A stretch of DNA of 64,000 nucleotides from Perca fluviatilis (lineage: Eukaryota > Chordata > Actinopteri > Perciformes > Percidae). The stretch lies in NCBI RefSeq assembly GCF_010015445.1, contig NC_053118.1, positions 20,637,937-20,701,936 on the forward strand, in the 5' to 3' direction. Numbering within the stretch: position 1 is the first letter of the stretch; each line of letters opens with the position of its first letter. This document shows positions 40,404 to 62,256 of this stretch, piece after piece. The position numbers and the translations under genes were made by a program. Under the pieces are notes generated by a model. The model saw only the letters and a list, made by a program, of their open reading frames with translations. It was not told the DNA's origin and did not search any database.

Positions 40404-43078
40404 TTACATTGAGTGGTTCTTCCCCAGATTGTCTCTCTGCAGTGAAGTGGGGATCTTGGTCATCATAATCATATTACCAGTGATGGCGTTCACTGTCCGC
40501 CCTGAGGCCTTGGAGCTGTGCTGCATGCTGATGATGTCGCCGCTTGTCTGCTCGGGCTCTGCGCGGCGAAAAATATTCCTCATGGTGGCCTGAGGAATGA
40601 AAAGGGCAGTAAATTATTCAGTGAATCAATGAGTAAAAAGCAAATACATCAGTGATGGATGAACAAATGATGGCTGGATGGAAGGATGGATGGATAGATG
40701 GACAGGTGGCAGAGAGGAGGAATGTTGGGATGAATGGGATGAAGGAAAGTGGGGAGGGAAAATTCTCCAATCTTACCTGGAAATTATTCGTAACAAAGCA
40801 GTAGACGACAGGATCCATACAGCTATTCAAACTGCTGAGAGTGACAGTCAAGTGGTAGGCTATCACATGATGAGGCATGTCAGGGTGGAAGTACACCACC
40901 ACCTGCAACACAACACAGCTATGAGATCACACACAATCATGTTACATTTAACCAAAAATGTATAAAAAAGGAGCAACCAATATTGCATTATCATTTACTC
41001 ATCTTGATAGCACAGTAGTTCCCAACCTTAAAGTGCTCATATTATGCTCATTTGCAGGTTCAGAATTGTATTTAGAGGTTGTACCAGGATAGATTTACAT
41101 GGTTTAATTTTCAAAAAAACACCATATTTTTGTCGTACTGCACATGGCTGCAGCTCCTCTTTTCCCCCTGTGTGTTGAGCTCTCTGTTTTAGATACAGAG
41201 TGAGGCATCTTGCTTCTGTTCAATCTTTGTTGGGAGTTGCACAAGCGCAGTAGCTAGGTAAGGACTACCAGCCAGTCAGAAGCAGAGTATGAGGGCGTGC
41301 CATGCTAGCAGCTAGGCGAGCATTATAACGTGTGTTACAAAGTGACGCATGTTTGTCACGGAAGTAAAGGCTGGACTACAATAGAGCAGTTTGGAGCAGA
41401 TTGTGAACAGTGTTTTCTGTTGGAGATGGTAACTCCCTTTTGGGAGGACTTTGTGAGCTTTTTCACTTTGTAAACCTATAACATACACAAAAAAATATAT
41501 ATAACACATTAAAGGAAAGGGAAAAAGCCAAAAAGCATAATATGAGCACTTTAAAACAAAACATTGTCTAATTGTCACAGATTATGGACATGAGTTGTGA
41601 GCAGCTCAACCAAAGAATGCTCTCTTGGATTGTTTAATATGAAGGATTTTTGGGAGAGAAAAAAATAATAATTTTGTGTAACAGAAGTATATTCTTTCTT
41701 ATTCTTGTGACCCTTGAGGGTTTAAAGGCTACAAAAACATAATGATAAAAAACATAACCCTATTCTAACATGATGATATTTTAAAACAATATGTCACACC
41801 TGTCTCTCACTCACCTGTCTGATGTGGAAGGGTGTGAAGCAGACAGTGAAGATGATCAGCACTGTGGTCAGGAGCTGGACAGCCCTCCTTCTCCTCTCCC
41901 TGAGGAAATACAGGTAAAACCATCACCTGTAAGCCTCCAGTGCTTTCAATGCTGCAAATGTGAGTCATTTTATCTCGGTCCTTTCATTGTTATATCTATG
42001 GTATGGTATGGTCTTGTATCCAAAGCTTGGATATGTAAAAAAAAAAAAAAAAAAAGTCCTGTTAAAGGCAGTCTGAAGGTGTCAGAATATTCTTCCTTAC
42101 TTGTGTCTATGTATGTTGGTAACATAACATTGGTTAAACCTGCTCTGCTGCATCAGGCGGCGGTCAGCGAGTGCCCACATAATCCGCAAAGTGAAGACCA
42201 TAATGATGATGAGGGGTAGAAAGAACTCGGTGATGGTAAGAAAGAGGAGCTTGGAGAGGCAGCATCCTGGGTGCTGGAAAGCAGTAGAAAGGAAGGAGTA
42301 GGTGACCACGATGGCACACAGCCAGACAGAGACACACACACATTTGGCCACACTGGAGTTCCTCCAACGACGGGAAGCTTCAACCTGCAAGGACAAAAGA
42401 AAATTTGTAGATTTAAGCGTCTTCTGGTTTTAAAGTCAGGATGAGCATGTGTCAAGTTTTTCCATTCCATACCAATTCTGTTACCAAACTACAGGCTAGA
42501 CCTACCTGCACGATGGCGAGGTATCGGTCGACACATATGCAGGTCAGAAACAAGATGCTGCAGTACATGTTGACAAAGTAGCTGAAGATGTGCAGGTAGG
42601 AGCAGGTGAGACAAGCTCCTCCACTGTAATAGAGCAAGATGCGAGTCGGCAGAGAGAGATTCACCAAGAGGTCTGTCACCGCCAAGTTGATAGTATAGAT
42701 CACAGAGGTGGTCTTTTGCTTGGTGCGGAAACAGAAAACATAAAGTGCAACTGTGTTGAGCACCATGCCCACCTGTGGGGGACGAGAGGAGAATTGGACA
42801 GTTTGTACAGACTATAAGAGTGTAGAAACTCATATAACAATATTAACTTATACCATCAGGGCTTCTGAAAAAGTGCCTACCAAGAATATGAGAGAGTTTA
42901 TGACCATCAGTGCAATCCAAAGACCGTAAAAGTCATTGTAGAGCCCCTCGTCTAAATGAGCCAGTCTTTGAAGATATGCTTCAATCCCACTTCTGTTACT
43001 TGGACTGCCTATTACAGGCAGGATGGGAAATGAAGTATTGATTAAAAGCCAGGACTCAGTGCTGTTGAAGGCCATCAT
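40404..43078 (-). CDS. gpr20: Orphan G protein-coupled receptor GPR20 (6 coding exons)
   Basis: Rhodopsin-class receptor of 368 aa (human 358); the mammalian protein is a constitutively active Gi-coupled orphan. Exons, 5' to 3': 42881-43078, 42506-42772, 42140-42384, 41815-41899, 40777-40902, 40404-40589. The N-terminus has three N-glycosylation sequons (NST, NTS, NRS). TM1 ends at the first intron. The TM2-TM3 exon holds NLAVTDLL and [11 protein letters not shown] (DRY motif). TM6 reads [18 protein letters not shown]7 has [14 protein letters not shown], where the usual NPxxY is DPxxY, as I recall for the human receptor. The C-tail keeps [16 protein letters not shown]. The coding region is intronless in mammals as I recall; here five introns lie between transmembrane units. 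A second ATG follows the first directly (43075); either could start. Confidence 0.95.
41042..41550. mobile_element. 509 bp MITE with TTAA flanks
   Basis: The ends AGTGCTCATATTATGC and their inverse GCATAATATGAGCACT are bordered by TTAA at 41038-41041 and 41551-41554. There is no ORF. It sits in the largest gpr20 intron (40903-41814). It resembles a very common fish TTAA-type non-autonomous element. Confidence 0.88.
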
Positions 43079-43081
43079 AAT

Positions 43082-43126
43082 AGTGATGATGATGATGATG
43101 ATGATGATGATGTTGATGATGATGAG
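43082..43126. repeat. (ATG)n microsatellite just 5' of the gpr20 start
   Basis: On the gene strand it is a (CAT)n run ending four bases before the first gpr20 ATG; if transcribed it lies in the 5' UTR. One unit is changed (GTTG). Confidence 0.8.
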
Positions 43127-44188
43127 GCACGTAGGTGATGATGGTGAGGGTGATGAGAGTTGGCGCAGAAACTGTCAGACAAAATCACACAATGTTGTGA
43201 TAAAGTAAACATTTACTTTAAATTTTAATCTGGGTGCAAAATGTAATATTTCTTTATCGAAGGTTGCTATAATGCCCATCAGATCATTTCTATACCAATT
43301 TAGGCTAATGCTGCAGGCTATCTCAGCATGCATGAGGCAACAGGGACACACATGTACACTTACAAAAGACTGTTGGAATAATGTACACCTTATGAAAACA
43401 CAGGGATAACATACAGAGCAGGGCTAAGGTTCAACCTGTTGTTCTGTTCTGAGGTGATTGTTTAAACCTCCATTACAGTGATGAATTGTTTTTTGATAAC
43501 TTTGACTACATCAATACGACTAGAGGCTTTTTTTTGCTGTAAAATCTGTGTAAAATTTGAACTGGCATTTGGTTTTTATCATAAGTATGTCTTACTCTAC
43601 TCCATGTTTATCTGGTTAATGAACCTGATTCCTAAATAACACCCTTCACATAAACAGACATTTACACATATCCCTCTTCACTCTCTTGCCCTGGTGTCCA
43701 GTCACTCCCCCGTCTATGAACTCATTGTTGCTATTGGCAAGGCCACACTGACAAAGCCACCAATATTAGACTTCTTTAGATAATTTAATTATACAGTACA
43801 TGTAACTGTGTTTATTTGTACCTACAGCAATGTTCTGTGAGGGGTGTATTTATTTCAAGCATTTTTTATTACAGTAAGAATTAGAAAGAAGAATTAGATT
43901 TTAACTCTTACTGGCAGGGAGCTGACCCCTTTTGTAAATCACATTTACCCCTTTTTGGCCAAGATGTGACCTTTTCATGGCATTCATAATAGAAAAAGTA
44001 ATCCTGCGTGGTTTTACCTAATTTAAATAGCTCAGATCTGTATTACAAATAATCGTTTTGTGCCTGTGTGAATCAATCATGATCTTTATGGACTGTTTAT
44101 TTACCTCTAAGAAAGATGGAGCATTCTTCTCATAACTGGGATAAACAGAGTGGATTTGGGTAAACTGGAAAAATTCTGTGTGTGTGTG

Positions 44189-44219
<31 letters not shown>

Positions 44220-45881
44220 TTGTGTTTGTGTGGACAAGATAACAGTTCTTTCCCGGATATTTACAATTTCAAGTTTAGTAGATGAAACCTTCACTGATGA
44301 TCGTAAATAAACTGCAAAGTGGATAAAGGTGAAATAAAAAATACAATATGTACAATCGCTAATTATAAGTGCAGACAACAGTTAAAATGTAGATTACTTC
44401 AAAGGTGAACAAGAAACTGGTGTCACCGAGACAAAATGCAACATGTCATCTTCAGTTTTTTTTTTCTTCTTCTACATTTCACAGTGTGGTGATCATTTTC
44501 ATATAGCGCACAGGAAAAACCCTGCTGTTACGAGACTATAAAATGAGACACTCAAGTTAACTACGCGACCCTTTCCATATGGTGTTTTCAGCTGTGAGGA
44601 GAAAAATATGCAAATGTGAACTTGAATCTACCAGGCGTGAATATTATAGACAGCAGAGGGCAGTCAGTGACCGTGCCACATATACTGTATCTCAATATAA
44701 TGTGTGAGGAGGACAGAGCCTTTAGGGTCCATGAAGGATAGTTGTAATTAGAAAAAGATGAAAGAAAAGGTAAGGCAAGTGCTTTTTAGAGTCTCGTGCA
44801 CACTGGCTTTTTATGACAGTAGAGTATGAGTTGAGGACTATGAAGCAGATGCAAAACGCTTTTATATCGAATCAAACTCATGAGAAATCAACAGACATTT
44901 TAAACATAAACAACTGTCAAGTCCCATGAGGTTAAACACCATATTTTCTAAGGAGCATCCCAATGAGTGTCAACCCAAAATTGGCTTTTGGTATTCTTCC
45001 ATGACAAATGTAGTTTAATTGCTTATGGGAGTCCCAGACTGGATAGGTTTGTGTTGTGTATACTCGTAGCTCACAACTAATCTCGCCTAGCAAAATAATC
45101 ATCGGGCTGATGAAAAATGTAGTCTATTCAAGCTAATGAGAATAACATGCTCAGCTGAGGGTGAGGCATGAATAATGTGATTCATCTGTATTAAGACCAC
45201 TGAAGGAAATAAATTGGTGTTTTCATAGTAACATCTCCTGATATTGTTCAACTTACTGGGAGCTAGTTCATCATCATAAGCAGGGCTAACGAGCATTATG
45301 AGCATTGCTGTGGGGAAATTGTGTGTTAAACCGCTTACTTCGTCTGTGACAAATAACATTGACACATTCCAGTGGTTTGCAATGACGTGTTGTCAAAGCT
45401 GGTTTTTGGAAAGATGAAGATTGAGCGCCAACATATCCTGACCTAACTATCCAAAGCTAAATCACCCAGTGTGGTCGCTTGCGTGTGGTCACAAGAGTGC
45501 TCTGTTGCAAATGTTGTGTAAAGTGATAAGTTGATAATTTGGCCCAAACAATAGCCAGCAAATACATGATACACATTATAAAACCAAAATGCAGCTATCA
45601 AATAAAATGCTAATACCAACTGTTGGGATGGCTAAACTGTCGTCAGAGGTACTAATTGAAAATAGATGAAATACTGAAATACAAGTCTGTGACGGGCCTC
45701 TGATTTACGTCTACACAGATAATGCATCACTGCTGCAATCTTACTGTTGTTCTTCCTTTTCCAACATCAAAGACTGTGGTGATGTAATGACTGTAAAGTG
45801 ATACTGAGAGGAGAGCAGAGGGCCTAGAGGCAAATCACAAATAACACTGTCCAAATAAATTCCAGTAGCGTGGGAGTCCCA

Positions 45882-45938
<57 letters not shown>

Positions 45939-46137
45939 GAGAAATATACAGAAAGAGAGAAAGACAGGATGGGATAGTGGAATACAGATCTCACACTGTC
46001 CTGCATCAAATTATAGTTTCACAGAAAGCCCCTCAAGGCAAACGGAACATTTTGGTTGCTCTAATTTTAGTGATTGTTACACTTGCACTTGCAGTAAAAG
46101 CCCACAGGGGCATTTCCCTGTAACATGTTGTGCAAGG

Positions 46138-46270
46138 TAATGAAAATTAGTAATTGGTTACAGTTACTGGTTACTTTTTTTTCCAAAAGGAATTGAATTA
46201 CTTTACCAATTACTGCATGTAAAAGTAATTGTTAGTTACTAGGGAAAATGACTTTGCGTTACTTTTAAAT
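46138..46270. repeat. Fragment of a TTACT/AGTAA-rich fish repeat
   Basis: Repeated AGTTACT, TTACTTTT and AGTAATT words are typical of a widespread teleost non-autonomous element. Both ends are unclear. Confidence 0.4.
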
Positions 46271-47341
46271 ATCTGCTTCAATTCTCTTATTGATGCACAT
46301 ATAGCTTTATTATTTTTGCTGTGGCACAGTGTAGGACAAGACAACTGTCAAATTTGAGCTATGATTGCACCTATCATCACTATGATGAAAAGTAAGTAGT
46401 GGATCACTGAAACACAATTGATATGTTCTGATAGGCTTATTTATTGTAGCCTCGACAGGCCTTCAAATCAAGCAATAAGTCTGTTTTTAATTTTCTTTTG
46501 GCAAGTAAAAAGTTTGACAGTAATTTCTTATCACTATTGTCCATATTTCCAGGAACGCCAGTTTAAATTGCCTGAACTGTCTGTCGGTCATTGTGTGCAG
46601 TGGCAGTCTAATGCTGATTGACTGATTCACGTCATCAACAATTATGCACCTAATATTACATACACTGAATTTACTTGTGACAGGGACTTATAATGTAATA
46701 TTGGCATTACAATTGTACTTACATGTTGAGATTAGCCTGGTTTCCTCAATAAGACATAAGTGAATTCCTTTTCCTCTCTTTTGCAAATAATAAACTGTAT
46801 GTAGACACAGTAGATCTACTGTTGAAGACAACTCACCTCTAGAAAAAAAGGAGAGACTAACCAGTCAAACCAGTAGACTAACTCTGGGACAAGTCAAATC
46901 TGTGTCTGGTGAAGCTGTCCTCATGCCCGTCAGTGTCCAACCAGGTGAAGCTGCATCTTTTCCAAGCAGGGACGCTTCAACTCTCAGTGACCTTTCTACC
47001 CTCGTATCATCTCTGAACATCCACGTACGTCAGTCGCTTTTCTGTCTGGAGCAGGTTCAGCATTTCAGTTTCAATATCATTTCCGTTGTCAGTGTGTCAG
47101 TTGTTTTTTTTTCCTTTTAGATTCTGTAATCATGCCAGTTGGCTGTAATCAACACACTCCTTCAGATGTGTGCATCCCTGTCATTTCTGTCACTTTGTCA
47201 GCCTGTCTGCTGTTACTCAGTGCATCGAGTTCTCAAACATCCTCAGATCTTTCTTCTACCGTTGTACATCTCACCCCTTTCAACGTGTCTTTCTTCTTTT
47301 TCTCTCCTTCCTTTTCTCTCCCTGTTAGCATCATTTTCAGT

Positions 47342-47342
<1 letters not shown>

Positions 47343-47396
<54 letters not shown>
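47343..47396. repeat. (CT)n microsatellite
   Basis: About 27 perfect CT units within a longer pyrimidine-rich stretch (47280-47450). Confidence 0.9.
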
Positions 47397-47398
<2 letters not shown>

Positions 47399-48021
47399 AA
47401 TGAATCTCTTTCTACTTCCCTCCCTTTCGCGCTAAATCTTCCCTCAGTCTTCAGACAGGAAGTCTTAGCATGTGTTTACATTCTGCTGGGACACGCACAT
47501 GCATGCCCATTGACAGTATGCACACACACCAATGTTAGAGCCCACATGGACAAATCTACACACACAAGATATCCTCAGGCACACAATGTTTCAAGCACAA
47601 TTCATACATTAAATATGTGTTATACATAAAGTCCATAAAGTCCTTTTCCAAACCATCCCATGTTGTTATGTATAAAGCTTAGACTAAAAGGACTACTGTA
47701 AAACACAAATGATGGATGACATCTGCATGTCCCCTTACAAAAACATAAAGAATGGAACTGGAGTTATGGTATGTAACCATTGTGAAATAGTGCTGAATGT
47801 GCAGTACAGTGCATTTCAAGAGACGTGAGGGTTAAAAACGGTCTAAAACCTTTTATAGCAGGTGGATAGAAACATGTTTCAGGTCAAGACAAACAAGTAA
47901 AGAAAATCTTGTGAACCTTATTCTAATGTTAAACAGTGCAATGATATAGTCAGGAAACTGAATTACACCCATTTTGAAAAACCCATCACCACCAGAATAA
48001 ACCCCCCCAAACTTGGGTGTT

Positions 48022-48162
48022 TGGTGTTTTAAGCCCCCAACGTCGTCTTCCAGGCAGCGCTGCATGGAAGGCATAAGGGTTGCGGTCAGGGATGTATTAA
48101 GAGGTTACAGTTAGGGTTAGGGTTAGGTGCCTTGAAGTCGACGGTGGAGGCTTAAAACACCA
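48022..48162. mobile_element. 141 bp MITE-like element with TGGTGTTTTAAGCC ends
   Basis: The left end TGGTGTTTTAAGCC is matched at the right by GGCTTAAAACACCA. The interior has three GTTAGG units, telomere-like only by chance. No ORF. Confidence 0.7.
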
Positions 48163-50461
48163 TTGAGCCAAAACCTGACTGTGAAAACTGATGTTTTTGT
48201 TACACCAAAAAAAAGTATTTGAAAATAATATTTAGCCTTAAGAACTCTAAAAGTAGATGAAGAAAAGAAATCTTCAAATCATTTGTAAAAACTGTCTGTT
48301 GTGCATCCATGAATCTCTTCCTTTTGTGATATAAAACAATACATTAGGTGTCAACTCCGATCTGTATTTCATGATAAATGTGAATAGGAATGAGTGAAAT
48401 ATGGGATTAAACTGGAAGACAAAGACAGAAAACCCTCTGATTTGTGCTAGATTAAAAAAAATAAAAACATTACTCACAAAAAGACGTGTATCTGTACACC
48501 TGTATACATCATGTTTCCTTAAAAAAGGTTTAAAAAAAAAGAGAAAGGTTTGTTATTGTGATACAACACCAGTGCCCTGTCATGATTCATAGTGATATCT
48601 TAAAAATAAACTCAAAACACAAACTCTTGAACCTGAACATACCTTTTCCTCTTATTTTGATGAGCTCGAACTACAAAACAAATCAGGCTTCACAAGTTGA
48701 TTTGATGTTCTTTTCATCCTGACACTTGTTTTTACTAATCATGAAAAAAACAGAGACAGACAATATCACCTTAATGGGGGTAATCACTTCTCTCAAGATG
48801 GTTAAACCTTCCCTGACTGTACTGTATCAGGGGAAATCAGAGATTGAGACTGAATAGAAGATCAGGATTTTAAAAATAAAGGTAAATGCTGTGTTGAGGT
48901 TCAGGTAATTTGCATTGTGGATGTTGTCTTAGGAGATAGACGATTTGACAGAAGTAAAACAGAAAGCGGATTGCGCCATTTATGCCACAAAATGTTTGTA
49001 TTGTGTGGTTCTTTGTCAAATACGAGGAATAAATTACTGTATAGTGAATGTGCTAATTAACCCAAAAAACATCAGGGTAAAACTCAGGTGTGTCTCTTTT
49101 CAACTGCTATTTAGGACATATTGTATAATTGTTTTGTGTATCACCTAACTATATAATTCTAAAGACACAAATGTCCAAAAGTTGCATTTAAATGTAAGGC
49201 TCAGTCTGTCTCTTTATAACGTGTCCCGGCATGGACCCACGCTCCATCCATCTAGCAGAATGAGACAGGTGTGTGTCTCCTGGTTTCCTGTCTAGAGGAT
49301 CATCATATCTCACAGCTTGTCAGCGTTCCTCGGAAAGATCCGGAATAACGGATGTCAGGAGAAGAGCCATGGATCAACCTGTTACTGGAGACGAGCACAA
49401 AGAGAAAAGTGCAGGATGGGGACAGAAAGGAAAACAGAGAGAGAGAGAGAGAGAGAGAAGGGGAGGTGTGAAAGAAAAAGCAAAGATGGACAAAGACGCA
49501 GTGAGGACAGTATGTCTGTATGGATGTATAGGTGTTGGAATGACAGATGGATCATTATATGGCATAGGTTTGTGTGTGCAGGTGGAGAGGGAGGTGCATA
49601 CACGTGTGACTCAGTCCAACCAGGGGAACTGGAAAGCACTGTTTATGTCAGGAACCGTCTGAATATTGATGATAAACGAGAGATGACGAGGTTTCTGTAC
49701 TTTTTACTCCCCCCTGTCCTCTCTCTCTCTCATGGTTTATTTGTCAGGAATGAGAGGGGGATGAATAGAGGATTACCTCTGTCCTGAAGCGAAAGCTTAC
49801 TTTTTGGCACTGGTGGCAGTTACAAGGACAGATGTGAGGAATTGATTGCTAGTACAAATAATTGCACATATCCCTCTTGTTGAGATGCAAGCAGACAATT
49901 GCTTGTCCACCACCCACCACTTTATGTTCAACAGAGTGAGACTTTAATGACCCCTGAGGAAAATGACTTTGATGATTTTTACAGTTTGATGCTGTCTAGG
50001 GATTTGGCCATTAAATCTTTCACCTCACTATCGCACAGGTGGTCAGAATTTCCTAAACCTTGACAATAAACGGTTGTGTGCTTGTTTCCAGTGAGTCCTT
50101 ACATGAGCACATGTCCCAGACTTGCTTTGCACCCTTTGCTGAAACATTGTCCTTTTTTGGAATTAATTAATCGTAATTCTTAGAATAAAAAACAAATTAG
50201 ACTGATGGAGAAAACAAGGTAGCATGTTTTTAGTGTGAGCTGATTCTCTACATTGTATCCTGTATCCTGCAAAGCCATGTCTCCTGTCACATCTACACTA
50301 TAATCCCCACTGACGATTGTTTAACCAAATGTCACACCACAGAAGAGCACGTACACACGCCTACAGAAACTTTGTGATATGCCTCAGACTTGCTGTTTAA
50401 TTCACTGTCAAGTTGACAGAATACAGGTTCACAGTCCTGTCTTTACATTTCTGGATGACAA

Positions 50462-50575
<114 letters not shown>

Positions 50576-51634
50576 TAGCATTGTCTAGCATTGTTATAAC
50601 TTATTACATGTAAGCCATTTAAATTGCGAGAGAACGAGACTTAAAAGTGACTCTGGTACTGTAAATGTACACATCAAAACTGACAGTATTAATGTGATTC
50701 CAGGAAAAATGCTGGTAAAATAAATACGGGTGAAAAGGAGATTAAATATGAGTCATGATTTGGGATGAGGGTGAAGTGAGGTATTTTATGAAAGAAAAAG
50801 TGTATTCAAACATTGTTTCAGGATGGGAGTGGCTTTGTTGGTTTGACTGGAGCACAAGGGACATACAGTCCACCATTTTTAATGGAGCAGTGAGAAGAGT
50901 CAAGATCTGGTGATCTGGTGATCTGGTGTCAAACCGGTTAAGCGGCAAACAAAATAAAAAACATCAGTAAAGATTTGTAGCGCTGAATCACTGCCTGAAG
51001 GTATCGTGGTTTCATTCAGAGCCTCCAGCAAGAGGTTCTTGTATTTAATAACAGTAGTTATAGTTACAGTAATGGCATAAAGATTAAGATTAAACAAGTG
51101 TTTTAGAAACCAGCTAATCAAATGCAGTAAGTAAAATAATACAAAATAAAAAAATTTATATAGAGCAGAATAAAAGATCACAAAGAAAAAAAAAAGGTTA
51201 GCAGCCTGGACTGGGCTTGCAACATTTCTCTATAGTTAGTTCCAATTCATTGCATGGTTTAGAATGCAGAACTACAAGCCTGTGGATAAAAACTAGACAT
51301 ATTTTGGCTATGTTTACACTTCAGACAAAAAGTGGTCCAAATCATTCACTTGCTTTGACTCAGATATGTTTTTTTTTTTAAACAGTGTAAACAGCACAAA
51401 TCACATGAATTCTGATCTTTTCAATTCATATGTGATCCTAAATCAGATACAGCTCAGATTTTCTGCACTGCAACCTCAGTCTGAACAGTCAAATCAGAAT
51501 TCATGTGACTTTCACGTCACTTTGCCACACAGTGACAAGATTACTATTGAGGCCTTGGACCTGATCAGTTCAGTCAGTATCAACTGGAACGGTTACAGTT
51601 TGCTAGACCACAAAACAAATATGTTGAATTGAAC

Positions 51635-51640
51635 TTTATT
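51635..51640 (-). terminator. Candidate dgat1 polyadenylation signal
   Basis: Minus-strand AATAAA about 1.1 kb after the dgat1 stop codon. If used, the dgat1 3' UTR spans about 51620-52757, which otherwise has no ORF and few repeats. Confidence 0.4.
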
Positions 51641-52678
51641 TCCAGGTAAGATTTGTACCCTTCTATAGCAGTCACATAAAAACCATTGTTACTTGCATAT
51701 ACAGTATGTCCATTATCTGTGATTGGATAAATGTTTGCATTCATTTGTCAGCTACTGTATAATGAATGTACAGAAATTTACTCACATGAACAAAAATCAA
51801 GTCTGATAAAAAAAAAAATGGCACAAAAATCACACTTAAAAACAAGACCTTATTTGAGCATGACAAAAACAAACTAATTCAGTGATTTTGCATAGTACGT
51901 GTTTGTTCTGATCTAAAACAAAAATCAATACACAAACAATGTTGCCGTGATTGGAAATGACCTGTGTTATTGTAATGTCACTCTAGGTAAAAAAAATAAA
52001 AAACAATTATAAAAAATAAAAAATCCTACATTAATAAAATCCTACCAGCATACATTCATTTGTCCTAGTGATGTTCGATTTCATAGTCAAACCAGACAAA
52101 TTAAAGGCCCTTTGGCTTACAAAAAAGAAACACAGTGCAACATAAATCTCCATCACAACTTTTACAAAGGCACTTGAATCATGTTGTCAACTGGACAATA
52201 GATACAATTCAGCCACAGTCATTATACTGCCCATGCACACAGCAGAAGAGGAGCAAACATCTCTGGTAAAACAAAGGTTTTCTGCAGTACCACACACAGT
52301 ACCCAAACGGGCCCAAACGAAAAATCACCTGAGTGAAATGCTGCATGACGAAATCACTTGAAACGGAAGCGAAGCCTTCCTTCCTAGGTTACAGTAGTGT
52401 TTCAAGATTTAACGTTTTTCTACATTTTCAACTTTAAATATTTTCCCTGTTAGCTATTCTTACTTTTCCTAGCTTGAAGAAATTTTTTTTTACAAAAACA
52501 TTACATTGCAGGAAGATACAACGGCCAAGGTGTCTAATGTAAACATGCTATGATCGGGATGTGATCAGTTCATCCTGACATGTAAAGTATGATTTCGGTT
52601 TTCTGCACTGGATTCACGTAGTGCTTTTGTATTTGTGACAGATAGAAAGAGTGAGACAAAGTCAGAGAAAGAGGGTAG

Positions 52679-52683
<5 letters not shown>

Positions 52684-52750
<67 letters not shown>
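52684..52750. repeat. (TG)n microsatellite in the dgat1 3' UTR
   Basis: On the mRNA strand a run of about 33 CA units begins 7 bases after the dgat1 stop codon. Confidence 0.9.
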
Positions 52751-52753
<3 letters not shown>

Positions 52754-52757
52754 CACA

Positions 52758-62256
<9,499 letters not shown>

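Noticed and set aside
46902..47120. Open frame beginning MSGEAVLMPVSVQPGEAA with a possible donor after it
   Set aside because: Upstream and downstream partner exons and any known family are missing; chance open frame is more likely.
48111..48128. Telomere-like GTTAGGGTTAGGGTTAGG
   Set aside because: Only three units, inside a short MITE-like element; not an interstitial telomere.
49273..49787. Overlapping plus-strand open frames around a GA repeat
   Set aside because: Low-complexity Arg/Glu-rich translation from (GA)n, no recognisable domain or exon structure.
51300..51560. Possible degraded repeat near the dgat1 3' end
   Set aside because: Looked like a fish interspersed repeat, but I could not find matching inverted ends or a target duplication.
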